Positions 54,742-63,542 of a DNA stretch of 64,000 nucleotides are shown here, in pieces. A program made the translations under genes and the position numbers. Within the stretch, counting starts at the first letter, position 1, and each line of letters starts with the position of its first letter. The notes under the pieces were generated by a model, which was not told the DNA's origin, searched no databases, and saw only the letters and a list, made by a program, of their open reading frames with translations. The DNA is from Sagittula stellata E-37 (GTDB taxonomy: Bacteria > Pseudomonadota > Alphaproteobacteria > Rhodobacterales > Rhodobacteraceae). The stretch covers positions 1,869,501-1,933,500 of the forward strand of contig NZ_CP155729.1 of assembly GCF_039724765.1 (NCBI RefSeq), in the 5' to 3' direction.

Positions 54742-55080
54742 ATGCTGATCTTCACCTGTCCGTATTGCGGCGTCGCCGCCGATGAAACAGAGCTGTCCGC
54801 AGGCGGCGAAGCGCATCTGAAACGCTTCGGGCCCGGGTCTTCCGACGACGACTTCGAGGGCTACCTCTTTGTCCGCGAGAACCCGAAAGGTGTGCATTTC
54901 GAGCGCTGGCGGCACGCCTATGGCTGTGGCAAGTGGTTCCATGCCGCGCGTTGCACAGTGAGCATGGAAGTCTTCGGCACCTATTCCGCGCAGACGACGC
55001 GACCGCCCGAAGATATCCTCGGGCGTATTGTGGAAAAGCACCCCAACTTCAAATGGCGCGACATAGAGGCGGCGGAATGA
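54742..55080 (+). CDS. soxD: Sarcosine oxidase subunit delta
   Basis: A 112-residue subunit with a structural zinc site: C6 and C9 in FTCPYCG, H58 and C62 in the RHAYGCGKWFHAARC region. It stabilises the heterotetramer. ATG 54742 with GGAGG upstream is preferred over an in-frame start at 54613 that runs through the terminator. soxA follows after 60 bases. Confidence 0.94.
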   Translation: MLIFTCPYCGVAADETELSAGGEAHLKRFGPGSSDDDFEGYLFVRENPKGVHFERWRHAYGCGKWFHAARCTVSMEVFGTYSAQTTRPPEDILGRIVEKHPNFKWRDIEAAE

Positions 55081-55140
55081 TCCATTTTTCGCACCCAGTC
55101 TTGCACAAATCGAACAACCTTCTTTGCGCGGAGGCCTGAC

Positions 55141-58100
55141 ATGAGCACCCGTCTTTCCCATGGGGGTCGCCTGATCGACCGGTCGACCAAGGTGGGCTTC
55201 ACCTTCAACGGCAAGCGGCTCGACGGCTACGCCGGCGACACACTTGCTTCGGCGCTGCTTGGCACGGACCAGATGTTGGTCGGCCGAAGCTTCAAGTACC
55301 ACCGTCCCCGCGGCATTGTCGCCTCCGGCGCAGAAGAGCCGAACGCCCTGGTGAACCTCGGCGAAGGCGTGAAGCACGAACCGAACCAGCGCTGCACCAC
55401 GACGGAATTGTTCGACGGCCTGACCGCGACGTCGCAGAACCATTGGCCGTCGCTGGAGCACGATATCGGCGCCATGAACGGTCTGTTCGGCAAGTTCCTG
55501 ACCGCCGGGTTCTATTACAAGACCTTCATCCATCCGCGCCCCTTCTGGAAGCACATCTACGAGCCGTTCATCCGCCAGTCCGCCGGGCTGGGCAAGGCGC
55601 CGGATCCTGAAACGCGCGACCCCGATCACTACGAGCACTTCTACGCCTTCGTGGATGTCCTCGTGATCGGTGGCGGCATCGCCGGTCTGCAGGCCGCTCT
55701 GGTTGCCGGAGCGTCGGGCAAGCGTGTCATGGTTCTGGAGCAGACCGCCCACTGGGGTGGTCGTGCGCCGGTCGATGGCGGCACCGTCGACGGGCTTTCC
55801 GCCGAAGACTGGGTCTCGCAAGCGGTTGAAAAACTGGAGGCCATGCCAAACGTTGAGTTCCGCACCCGCACGATGGGCGCGGGCGTCTATGACCATGGGT
55901 ATGTTCTGGCCTACGAGCGGGTGAACGACCACGCGCCGTACCTTGCCGGTCCGCGTCACCGCCTGTGGCGCATCCGGGCCCGGCAGGTCGTGACAGCAAC
56001 CGGTGCGCTCGAACGCCCGCTCAGCTTCGGCGGCAACGATGTTCCGGGTGTCATGTTGGCTTCTGCCGTGCGGGACTACCTTGTGAACTACGGCGTGTCG
56101 CCGGGCGACCGCACCGTGGTCGTGACCAACAACGATGACGCTTACCGCACCGCCATCGCCTTGAAGAAGGCCGGTCTGGCCGTGCCGATCATCGTCGACG
56201 CGCGCCCGCACGGCGACGAAGGGCCGCTGGTCAAGGAAGCGCAGGCCATGGGGATCCGGGTCGAACGCGACCGCGCGATAACCAAGGTGTTCGGCAGCAA
56301 GCGGGTCGAGGGGGTGGCCATCGGTCTCCAGCGCGGCGAGGGTGCGGTCCTCGAAGAGATCGCCTGCGAAGCCGTCGCCATGTCGGGGGGCTGGTCTCCG
56401 GTTGTTCACCTCTGGTCGCACTGCGGTGGCAAGCTGACGTGGGACGATGCCGCGGCCTATTTCAAGCCCGATCCGTCGCGCACGCCCACCGGTGCGGATG
56501 GCGCGCCATTTGTCACAACCGCTGGCAGTGCCAGCGGCGCGATGCACATCAAATATACGCTTCAAGACGCTGACAACGCAGCAAAATCGGTGCTGTCCGC
56601 TCTTGGTTTGTCCGACGCCGATCAGCAGGCCGCGCCCAACGGTGAAGCCGCGCTTGAAGCACCTCTGATGCAAGTCTGGTTGATGCCGGAACGTGCGCAT
56701 GACGGTCTGCGGATGAAGGCCTGGCTCGACTATCAGAACGACGTGAAGGTCTCTGACGTGCAGCTTGCGGCGCGCGAAGGTTACCGTTCCGTCGAACACA
56801 CCAAGCGCTACACCACGCTTGGCATGGCAACGGATCAGGGAAAGTTGAGCAACATCAACGGACTGGCGATCCTTTCGGATGCGTTGGGAGAGCCGATCCC
56901 TCAGGTCGGTACAACCACCTTCCGTCCTCCGTACACACCGATCTCGATGGGTGCGATAGCAGGCGACGCGCGGGGCGACCTGTTCCATCCGCTGCGCAAG
57001 ACAGCGATTCACGGCTGGCACGAGGCAAACGGTGCCACTTTCGAGCCGGTCGGCGACTGGCGCCGTCCCTATGCGTTCCCCAAGGCAGGTGAAAGCGTCG
57101 AGGATGCTGTCATCCGCGAGATCAACGCCACCCGCCAAAGCGTTGGAATGCTTGACGCTTCCACGCTCGGCAAGATCATCGTGAAGGGGCCGGACGCGGG
57201 CCGCTTCCTCGACATGCTCTACACCAACATGATGAGCACGCTGAAGCCGGGCAAATGCCGCTACGGCCTGATGTGCACGGAGAACGGCTTCCTCACCGAC
57301 GACGGCGTGGTGGCCCGGATCGATGAGGATACCTTCCTCTGCCACACGACGACCGGTGGGGCGGACCGCATCCACGCCCACATGGAGGAATGGCTGCAGA
57401 CCGAATGGTGGGACTGGAAGGTCTACACCGCCAACGTCACCGAAGCCTATGCACAGATCGCCGTCGTCGGCCCCAACGCCCGGAACCTGCTTGAGAAACT
57501 CGGCGGCATGGACGTGTCGAAAGAGGCGATGGCCTTCATGGAGTGGAAGGACGGCACGCTCGGCGGGTTCCCGGTGCGCATCTACCGGATCTCCTTCTCG
57601 GGGGAACTGAGCTACGAGATCGCGGTGCCCGCAAGCCAGGGCCGTGCGCTCTGGGACAAGCTTCTGGAGGCCGGCAAGGAGTACGACGCGACACCTTACG
57701 GCACTGAGGCGCTGCACGTCATGCGGGCCGAGAAGGGCTTTATCATGATCGGGGACGAGACCGACGGCACGGTGATCCCGCAGGACCTGGGCCTGCACTG
57801 GGCGATCTCGAAGAAGAAAGAGGACTACATCGGCAAGCGGGCACAGGCACGCAGCTACATGGACAATCCCGACCGTTGGCAGCTGGTGGGACTGGAAACC
57901 GTGGACGGCTCCGTCCTGCCGGACGGTGCCTATGCCGCGTCGCCCGGTCGGAACGCCAATGGCCAGCGCAACACGCAAGGTCGTGTGACGTCGACCTACT
58001 GGTCGCCGACGCTGAAGAAGGGCATCGCCATGGGCCTGGTGCACAATGGTCCGCAGCGGATGGGCGAGACCATCAGTTTCATGAAGGACGATGGCGAAAC

Positions 58101-58167
58101 CGAAGTGGCCGCCTGCATCGTCAGCCCGGTCTTCTACGATCCGGAAGGAGAGAAGCAGAATGTCTGA
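55141..58167 (+). CDS. soxA: Sarcosine oxidase subunit alpha
   Basis: A 1008-residue subunit. An N-terminal ferredoxin-like part (FTFNGKRLDGYAGDTLASAL) leads into an NAD-binding domain (GGGIAG 177-182). The C-terminal third is an aminomethyltransferase (GcvT-like) domain, with residues near GFLTDDGVVARIDEDTFLC, that receives the methyl group onto tetrahydrofolate. Size is normal. GGAGG precedes ATG. The 3' end overlaps soxG by eight bases. Confidence 0.96.
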   Translation: MSTRLSHGGRLIDRSTKVGFTFNGKRLDGYAGDTLASALLGTDQMLVGRSFKYHRPRGIVASGAEEPNALVNLGEGVKHEPNQRCTTTELFDGLTATSQNHWPSLEHDIGAMNGLFGKFLTAGFYYKTFIHPRPFWKHIYEPFIRQSAGLGKAPDPETRDPDHYEHFYAFVDVLVIGGGIAGLQAALVAGASGKRVMVLEQTAHWGGRAPVDGGTVDGLSAEDWVSQAVEKLEAMPNVEFRTRTMGAGVYDHGYVLAYERVNDHAPYLAGPRHRLWRIRARQVVTATGALERPLSFGGNDVPGVMLASAVRDYLVNYGVSPGDRTVVVTNNDDAYRTAIALKKAGLAVPIIVDARPHGDEGPLVKEAQAMGIRVERDRAITKVFGSKRVEGVAIGLQRGEGAVLEEIACEAVAMSGGWSPVVHLWSHCGGKLTWDDAAAYFKPDPSRTPTGADGAPFVTTAGSASGAMHIKYTLQDADNAAKSVLSALGLSDADQQAAPNGEAALEAPLMQVWLMPERAHDGLRMKAWLDYQNDVKVSDVQLAAREGYRSVEHTKRYTTLGMATDQGKLSNINGLAILSDALGEPIPQVGTTTFRPPYTPISMGAIAGDARGDLFHPLRKTAIHGWHEANGATFEPVGDWRRPYAFPKAGESVEDAVIREINATRQSVGMLDASTLGKIIVKGPDAGRFLDMLYTNMMSTLKPGKCRYGLMCTENGFLTDDGVVARIDEDTFLCHTTTGGADRIHAHMEEWLQTEWWDWKVYTANVTEAYAQIAVVGPNARNLLEKLGGMDVSKEAMAFMEWKDGTLGGFPVRIYRISFSGELSYEIAVPASQGRALWDKLLEAGKEYDATPYGTEALHVMRAEKGFIMIGDETDGTVIPQDLGLHWAISKKKEDYIGKRAQARSYMDNPDRWQLVGLETVDGSVLPDGAYAASPGRNANGQRNTQGRVTSTYWSPTLKKGIAMGLVHNGPQRMGETISFMKDDGETEVAACIVSPVFYDPEGEKQNV

Positions 58168-58723
58168 ACTGGGAGTGTACGAGGGCTTCGTCGAGGTCCG
58201 TGCCATCGGTCTGCAGGGCATGGTGACGATCCGTGGCGACTTTGCCTCCGACGCCTTCCGTGAGGCGGTGACCGACGTGGCGAAGGTTGCTTTCCCGGAG
58301 CAGCGCGGCGCCTCGGTGGACGGTGCGCGCGGCCTTCTGTGGATGTCGCCGGACGAGCTGATGTTGCTGGTTCCGCATACCGAGGCTGCAGGTTGCGCCG
58401 CCAGACTGGCAAAGGCGCTGTCGGGTCAGCACGCGCTGGTGCTGGACGTGTCCGACGCCCGGGCGGTGTTCCGCCTCAAAGGGCGTGCCGTGCGCGAAAT
58501 AATCGCAAAGCTCGCACCGCTCGACATGGCTCCGGACGGGCTTCCGCCGGGCGAGCTGCGGCGCACCCGCTTCGGCAAGGTCGCCACCGGTGTCTGGCTT
58601 GAGGACGAGGAGACGGCGACGGTGTTCTGTTTCCGCTCCGTGGCCGACTACATGTTCGAGTTGCTGAGTACCGCCGCGCATCCCGATAGCCGTGTGGACT
58701 ATTTCCGCAGTGCGGCACGCTGA
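58160..58723 (+). CDS. soxG: Sarcosine oxidase subunit gamma
   Basis: A 187-residue subunit with a GcvT-like fold, starting MSELGVYEGFVEVRAIGLQG and ending with FCFRSVADYMFELL. It completes the soxB-D-A-G set and helps to channel the folate product. ATG 58160 has GGAGAG upstream inside soxA. Confidence 0.93.
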   Translation: MSELGVYEGFVEVRAIGLQGMVTIRGDFASDAFREAVTDVAKVAFPEQRGASVDGARGLLWMSPDELMLLVPHTEAAGCAARLAKALSGQHALVLDVSDARAVFRLKGRAVREIIAKLAPLDMAPDGLPPGELRRTRFGKVATGVWLEDEETATVFCFRSVADYMFELLSTAAHPDSRVDYFRSAAR

Positions 58724-58785
58724 AGGTTGTCTTCGCACCGCCGCTCGCCAATAGTGAGCGGGCGGCGGAAAGCGAGGAACGGCGC

Positions 58786-59205
58786 ATGTTGAGATGTCTC
58801 ACGGCGGCGTTCGTCGCCATATGTGCGAGCGTCGCCACGGCGGCGGAGGCCGATCTCGTGGCCTACAAGTGCTCCGTCCGGGGCGCGGAAACGCAGGACA
58901 TCATCCAGCCGCTGATCTTCATCGCACGCGACACCGTCAGTGATCGGGTGGTGGTGTCGGATGCCATGATCCTTGCATTCAACGACGGTCAGCCGGTGGA
59001 GGGCAGGCTTGTCGTGGACAATGCAAGCCGCACGACATTCGCCTGGACGGTCGACGTGACGCTGCAGGTCAGCCCGGTCAGGCTGAGGTATCGTGGCACC
59101 TATGTCAAATCCTCGGGTCACTTCTCGATTCTCGCCGAACCTTCGGGGTATTCGAACAACTTCACGAAGGGTGGGGCGTGCCAGGTCGACACACTCTCCC
59201 GTTGA
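58786..59205 (+). CDS. Secreted hypothetical protein
   Basis: A 139-residue protein with a clear signal peptide (about 1-20, ATAA before EADLVAYKC). The mature domain is beta-rich, with two Cys (C29 and C132) that could form a disulphide. I recognise no family. It lies 62 bases after soxG and 94 bases before sodB; both gaps contain inverted-repeat-like G/C stretches. Function unknown. Confidence 0.7.
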   Translation: MLRCLTAAFVAICASVATAAEADLVAYKCSVRGAETQDIIQPLIFIARDTVSDRVVVSDAMILAFNDGQPVEGRLVVDNASRTTFAWTVDVTLQVSPVRLRYRGTYVKSSGHFSILAEPSGYSNNFTKGGACQVDTLSR

Positions 59206-59299
59206 GCGGGACGCGGTTTTTCGCGACATTCACTTGACCTCTGCCGTCCACAGGAACAGGTAAGTGAGCGAGACTTGCCAATACGGAGAGGGTAACCCA

Positions 59300-59899
59300 A
59301 TGGCTTTCGAACTTCCCGATCTTCCCTACGCACACGACGCGCTGGCCTCCAGCGGCATGAGCCGGGAGACGATGGAGTACCATCACGACATCCACCACAA
59401 GGCCTACGTCGACAACGGCAACAAGCTGATTGCCGGCACCGAGTGGGAAGGCAAGAGCGTCGAGGAGATCATCAAGGGCACCTACAATTCCGGTGCCGTC
59501 GCCCAGTCGGGTATCTTCAACAACGCTTCGCAGCACTGGAACCACTGCCAGTTCTGGGAAATGATGGGCGCCAACAAGGGCGCAATGCCGTCCGAGCTTG
59601 AGGCGGCCATCAAGGACAGCTTCGGCACCGTCGACAAGTTCAAGGAAGACTTCGCCGCCGCAGGCGGTGGCCAGTTCGGTTCCGGCTGGGCGTGGCTGGT
59701 GAAGGACACCGACGGCGGCCTGAAAGTCACCAAGACCGAGAACGGCGTGAACCCGCTGTGCTTCGGCCAGACCGCTCTGCTGGGCTGCGACGTGTGGGAG
59801 CATTCCTACTACATCGACTTCCGCAACAAGCGCCCGGCTTACCTGCAGAACTTCCTGGACAACCTGGTGAACTGGGAAAACGTGGCGTCCCGCCTGTAA
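59300..59899 (+). CDS. sodB: Superoxide dismutase (Fe type)
   Basis: A 199-residue enzyme that turns superoxide into O2 and H2O2. Metal ligands are H28 (EYHHDIHH), H82 (WNHCQFW), D164 and H168 (DVWEHSYYIDF). Features such as FNNASQHWNHCQFW and no signal peptide favour the cytoplasmic iron form, although a cambialistic Fe/Mn enzyme cannot be excluded. ACGGAGAGG precedes ATG. A candidate terminator follows. Confidence 0.95.
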   Translation: MAFELPDLPYAHDALASSGMSRETMEYHHDIHHKAYVDNGNKLIAGTEWEGKSVEEIIKGTYNSGAVAQSGIFNNASQHWNHCQFWEMMGANKGAMPSELEAAIKDSFGTVDKFKEDFAAAGGGQFGSGWAWLVKDTDGGLKVTKTENGVNPLCFGQTALLGCDVWEHSYYIDFRNKRPAYLQNFLDNLVNWENVASRL

Positions 59900-59926
59900 T
59901 TCAGGGTCTGATTGCGACATGAAAGG

Positions 59927-59951
59927 GGGCGCGGTTCATCCGCGCCCTTTC
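59927..59951 (+). terminator. Candidate terminator after sodB
   Basis: GGGCGCGG-TTCAT-CCGCGCCC, a perfect 8-bp stem followed by TTTC, 28 bases after the sodB stop. The T-tract is short, so efficiency is uncertain. Confidence 0.6.
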
Positions 59952-60061
59952 TACGTCTTGCGCCCGAAGTCCGGCGCAACGTCGTCTTTGCAGCCCGTTG
60001 TATGCCCTTGCTCCGCCGGGCGGGACTGCTACCACGGTTGCGTATTTCCGGAGCGTGTCTG

Positions 60062-60976
60062 ATGTCCCCACAAGTCCACGGTATCCTGCTGATGATCGGC
60101 GCCTGTTCGATCTGGGGACTGTCACCGCTTTATTACAAGTTGCTGGTGGACGTCCCGCCGCTGGAATTGCTTGCCCATCGCACGGTCTGGTCGCTTGTCG
60201 TCTTTGCGGGGATCCTTGCGATGCAGAAGCGTCTCGGGCGGTTGCGCGTGGCGCTTGGCAACATGCGGTCGGTCGCCATCGTCGCCTTTGCCGCGTTCAT
60301 GATCTCCTCGAACTGGTTCCTTTTCATCTTCTCTGTCCAGTCGGGTCATGTCGTCGAGTCGGCGCTTGGCTACTACATGTTCCCGCTCGTCGCCGTGCTG
60401 CTTGGCACCTTGGTGCTCAAGGAGCGGCTGGCGCCATTGCAATGGCTTGCCGTCGGGCTGGCGACCATTGCCGTCACGCAGTTGACGCTGGGGCTTGGCG
60501 TGGCGCCGTGGATCTCGCTCGTGATTGCAATGACCTTCGGTCTTTACGGGCTGGTCAAGAAGCGCCTGACCGTGGGGGCCATGACCTCTGTCACCGCCGA
60601 GGTTCTCGTGCTGTCGCCCGTTGGGCTCGGATGGCTGGCGCATGTCCACTGGGGCGGAGGCGGCGTGTTCGGCCACGATGTCGGTCTGTCCGCGCTATTG
60701 GCCTTTTCGGGTGTGCTGACAGCACTGCCCCTGATCCTGTTCTCTGCCGCCGCGCAGCGGGTGAACATGGCGACGCTGGGCCTCCTGCAATACATGAACC
60801 CGACGTTGCAATTCTTCTGTGCGGTGGTGCTGTTCGGCGAGCCGCTGAACACTTTCCAGCTTGTGGCGTTCGGGCTGATCTGGCTGGCGCTGGCGATCTA
60901 TTCCTTCCAGTCGCTGGCTCAGGAGAGGGCACGGCGCAGGAGCGCCATGGTATCGGCGGCGGAAACGCCGCTCTGA
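60062..60976 (+). CDS. rarD: RarD-type EamA transporter
   Basis: A 304-residue, ten-helix inner-membrane protein of the drug/metabolite transporter superfamily with two EamA halves. SIWGLSPLYYKLL at the start and LLQYMNPTLQFFCAVVLFGE near the end are RarD signatures. Its substrate is unknown, although RarD has been linked to chloramphenicol sensitivity. Its last 58 bases overlap the convergent LOG gene. Confidence 0.88.
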   Translation: MSPQVHGILLMIGACSIWGLSPLYYKLLVDVPPLELLAHRTVWSLVVFAGILAMQKRLGRLRVALGNMRSVAIVAFAAFMISSNWFLFIFSVQSGHVVESALGYYMFPLVAVLLGTLVLKERLAPLQWLAVGLATIAVTQLTLGLGVAPWISLVIAMTFGLYGLVKKRLTVGAMTSVTAEVLVLSPVGLGWLAHVHWGGGGVFGHDVGLSALLAFSGVLTALPLILFSAAAQRVNMATLGLLQYMNPTLQFFCAVVLFGEPLNTFQLVAFGLIWLALAIYSFQSLAQERARRRSAMVSAAETPL

Positions 60977-61470
60977 ACGTAGTCCAGAAGCGAGCGGTCG
61001 GCAAAGCCGTTGTCCACGACATGGTCCATCAGGGCCATAAGCGGCGCCCAGTAGTCCGCGACGTTCAGCAGCACGATCGGTTTCCGGTGCAGGCCAAGCT
61101 GGCGCCACGTCAGAACCTCGAAGAACTCGTCGAGCGAACCGGGCCCGCCGGGCATCACAACCACCGCATCGGCGTTCATCAGCATGACCTTCTTGCGCTC
61201 GTGCATCGTCTCCGTGACGATGAAGGTGGTGAGGTCGGATTTGCCGACCTCGCGGGCCTGAAGGTGCTGGGGGATCACACCGAAGGTTTCTCCACCGGCG
61301 GCCTGCGCGGCCCGTGCGACGGTGCCCATAAGCCCCACGTCTCCCGCGCCGTAGACCAGCCGCCAGCCTTCGTCGGCGATGGCGGTGCCCAGCGAGGCGG
61401 CCTCGGTGGTATAGGCTTCGCGGTCGCCGGGACGCGACCCGCAGTACACGCAGATGGATTTTCTGAGCAT
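60919..61470 (-). CDS. LOG-family nucleotide 5'-monophosphate phosphoribohydrolase
   Basis: A 183-residue Rossmann-fold protein, opening ICVYCGSRPG and with MHERK (89-93) and PGGPGSLDEFFE (107-118; E115) of the LOG active site. The usual PGGxGTxxE has Ser in place of Thr, a mild change. It hydrolyses AMP or related cytokinin nucleotides to base and ribose phosphate. The 3' end overlaps rarD by 58 bases. Confidence 0.92.
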   Translation of the reverse strand: MLRKSICVYCGSRPGDREAYTTEAASLGTAIADEGWRLVYGAGDVGLMGTVARAAQAAGGETFGVIPQHLQAREVGKSDLTTFIVTETMHERKKVMLMNADAVVVMPGGPGSLDEFFEVLTWRQLGLHRKPIVLLNVADYWAPLMALMDHVVDNGFADRSLLDYVQSGVSAADTMALLRRALS

Positions 61471-61606
61471 GCTCGGCCCCTTGTGCTGTATTGTGAAGGA
61501 AAATCGGCTTTTGACCCAACTTAGACCGTGGGATATACACGCTCAACCACCCTGTGGACGGCTTTGGGGAGCCATCTGCCGCAGGGCAGCCGTTTGAAAG
61601 ACTGCC

Positions 61607-63403
61607 ATGACCAATACCTTGAAGAACAGCGCACTTGGAGGGGCGGCCGTTGCGGGGGCACTGGCCGTTGCTCTGGCGCTGGGGCTGATCGACTTGCCGG
61701 GCGGGGGCGACACGCCGGCTGACGACACGGCGCGCGTCTCGCCGGATGCGGATGCGACGCAGGCGCCGGCGGGGGACGCGGGCGTGATCGAAGCTTTGTC
61801 CCCGGCCGCTGGAGAAGACGCTACGGTTCGCAGCGAGGGTGCCAAAGACGGGGCGGAAGGGTTGCGCGCAGAGCCGGTGGAGACAGGTGACGCAGGGCAG
61901 GCAGCTTCGCAGCAGACCGAAACGACCGCTTTGCCGGAGACGGCAGACAGCGCAGCCGTGTCTGAACCGGCAGAGGTCGGCGACGGACCGTCCGCCGCTG
62001 ACCCGGTACCGTCCGAAGACATGGAAACCGCCGACGCAACCGACGCAACGCCGTCGGCAAACGAGGCGCCTATGGTCTCCGATCCCTCCGCTCCGAGCTT
62101 CGACACCGTTCGGGCAGAGCCGGGTGGTAGCACGCTGGTCGCGGGCGCCGGGCAGCCGGGCGCCGAAATCGACGTGCTGGTCGACGGAGATCCCGCTGCA
62201 ACCGCCCTGATCGGCAGGGACGGGAGATTTGTGGCCTTCCTCGACCTGCCTTCCGAAGGCAAGGCGTCGGTTTTGCGCCTGCGCAGCCGCGCCGATAGCG
62301 GAGAGGTGATGTCGCAGGATGAGGTCATTGTCGCCCCGGCAGCGTTGTCGAGCGACGTGACACAACCGCCGCGCTTCGAACAGCGTGCAGCTGCAGCACC
62401 GGGGCCGCTGGGTCAGCCGCAGTCACCGGACCGTGCCGCCGTGTCCGGGTCGCAGCCCGACGCGACAGCGCTTGGCGCGGATACCGTCCGTACTGATCCT
62501 GCCCAGGCCCCCAGCCCGGATGCCGTGGCCACTGCCGCGCCGATGCCGCAGCCGGGCAGCGTGCCTCAGGCGCTTGGCGATGACGTCGGGCAGGACGAGT
62601 CTGTCCCGGCAGGAGAACTTGCGTCCTTCTCCGCGCCGCGACCGGCGACACCCGGCGGTCTTGACCTGGCTTCGACGTCCGGCAGCGCCCCTGTGGCAAC
62701 CGACGATCCGGAGGCACCGCCCAGCGTGGCCACCGCTGAGCCGGGCGCGCCTGCCATGCCGGCAGACGCGGCGGCACCGGCGGGCACGCCGTCTGCGCAA
62801 GACACCGACATCGCGTCGCGCGATCCCGCCCCGCAGCCGGACGAAACCGGGGCGCCGCAGGCGCCCAAGGTCTTCGTCTCGGGACCGCAGGGGGTGGAGG
62901 TGCTGGCCTCTGGCCCGCTCCAGCCCGACGAGGTCGCGCTCGACACGATCAACTACGGCAGCGCGGGCGAGGTGCTGCTGACAGGCCGTGGGGCGGACGA
63001 TGCCTTTGTCCGGGTCTACCTCGACAATCGGCCCGTCACCACGTCGCGGATCGCCGAAAGCGGGCGCTGGAAGGTGCAATTGCCGGATGTCGATACAGGC
63101 ACCTACACGCTGCGGGTGGACCAGATCGACGGCGACGGCACCGTCCTCGCCCGCGTGGAAAGCCCGTTCCTGCGCGAGGACCCGGGCCTTCTGGCCAGCC
63201 TCGAACGAAGCGACGGCCCGATTTCGGAAATCACCGTCCAACCTGGCAACACGCTTTGGGGAATTTCCCAGGACCGCTACGGCCACGGCATCGAATACGT
63301 CAAGATCTTCCAGGCCAACCGAGAGCGTATCCGCAATCCCGACCTGATCTACCCCGGACAGATCTTCGACCTGCCGGACGGTACACCTGCAGCCACGGAG
63401 TGA
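61607..63403 (+). CDS. LysM-domain cell-wall-binding protein
   Basis: A 598-residue protein. One N-terminal hydrophobic segment (about 7-32) is a membrane anchor. It is followed by a very long Ala/Pro/Asp/Glu/Gln-rich low-complexity region with two Ig-like modules (about 160-245 and 420-530). The C-terminus is a LysM domain (about 545-592, TVQPGNTLWGISQDRYG) that binds peptidoglycan. It probably spans the periplasm and tethers the inner membrane to the wall. LysM proteins of this build are common in Rhodobacteraceae, function unclear. It is divergent from the LOG gene. Confidence 0.88.
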   Translation: MTNTLKNSALGGAAVAGALAVALALGLIDLPGGGDTPADDTARVSPDADATQAPAGDAGVIEALSPAAGEDATVRSEGAKDGAEGLRAEPVETGDAGQAASQQTETTALPETADSAAVSEPAEVGDGPSAADPVPSEDMETADATDATPSANEAPMVSDPSAPSFDTVRAEPGGSTLVAGAGQPGAEIDVLVDGDPAATALIGRDGRFVAFLDLPSEGKASVLRLRSRADSGEVMSQDEVIVAPAALSSDVTQPPRFEQRAAAAPGPLGQPQSPDRAAVSGSQPDATALGADTVRTDPAQAPSPDAVATAAPMPQPGSVPQALGDDVGQDESVPAGELASFSAPRPATPGGLDLASTSGSAPVATDDPEAPPSVATAEPGAPAMPADAAAPAGTPSAQDTDIASRDPAPQPDETGAPQAPKVFVSGPQGVEVLASGPLQPDEVALDTINYGSAGEVLLTGRGADDAFVRVYLDNRPVTTSRIAESGRWKVQLPDVDTGTYTLRVDQIDGDGTVLARVESPFLREDPGLLASLERSDGPISEITVQPGNTLWGISQDRYGHGIEYVKIFQANRERIRNPDLIYPGQIFDLPDGTPAATE

Positions 63404-63542
63404 TCCGGGGCTGGTTCTTCCCTCCATCGCGGGCTAGGTAAGGCGCTGCGCGGATGCCGCGCATGGCTGAGGCGCGGCCCTTGCCGACATGACAGACCCA
63501 GGCGCGCCCTTCGGGGCGGGCGTTAGGCACAGGAGCGCCCGC

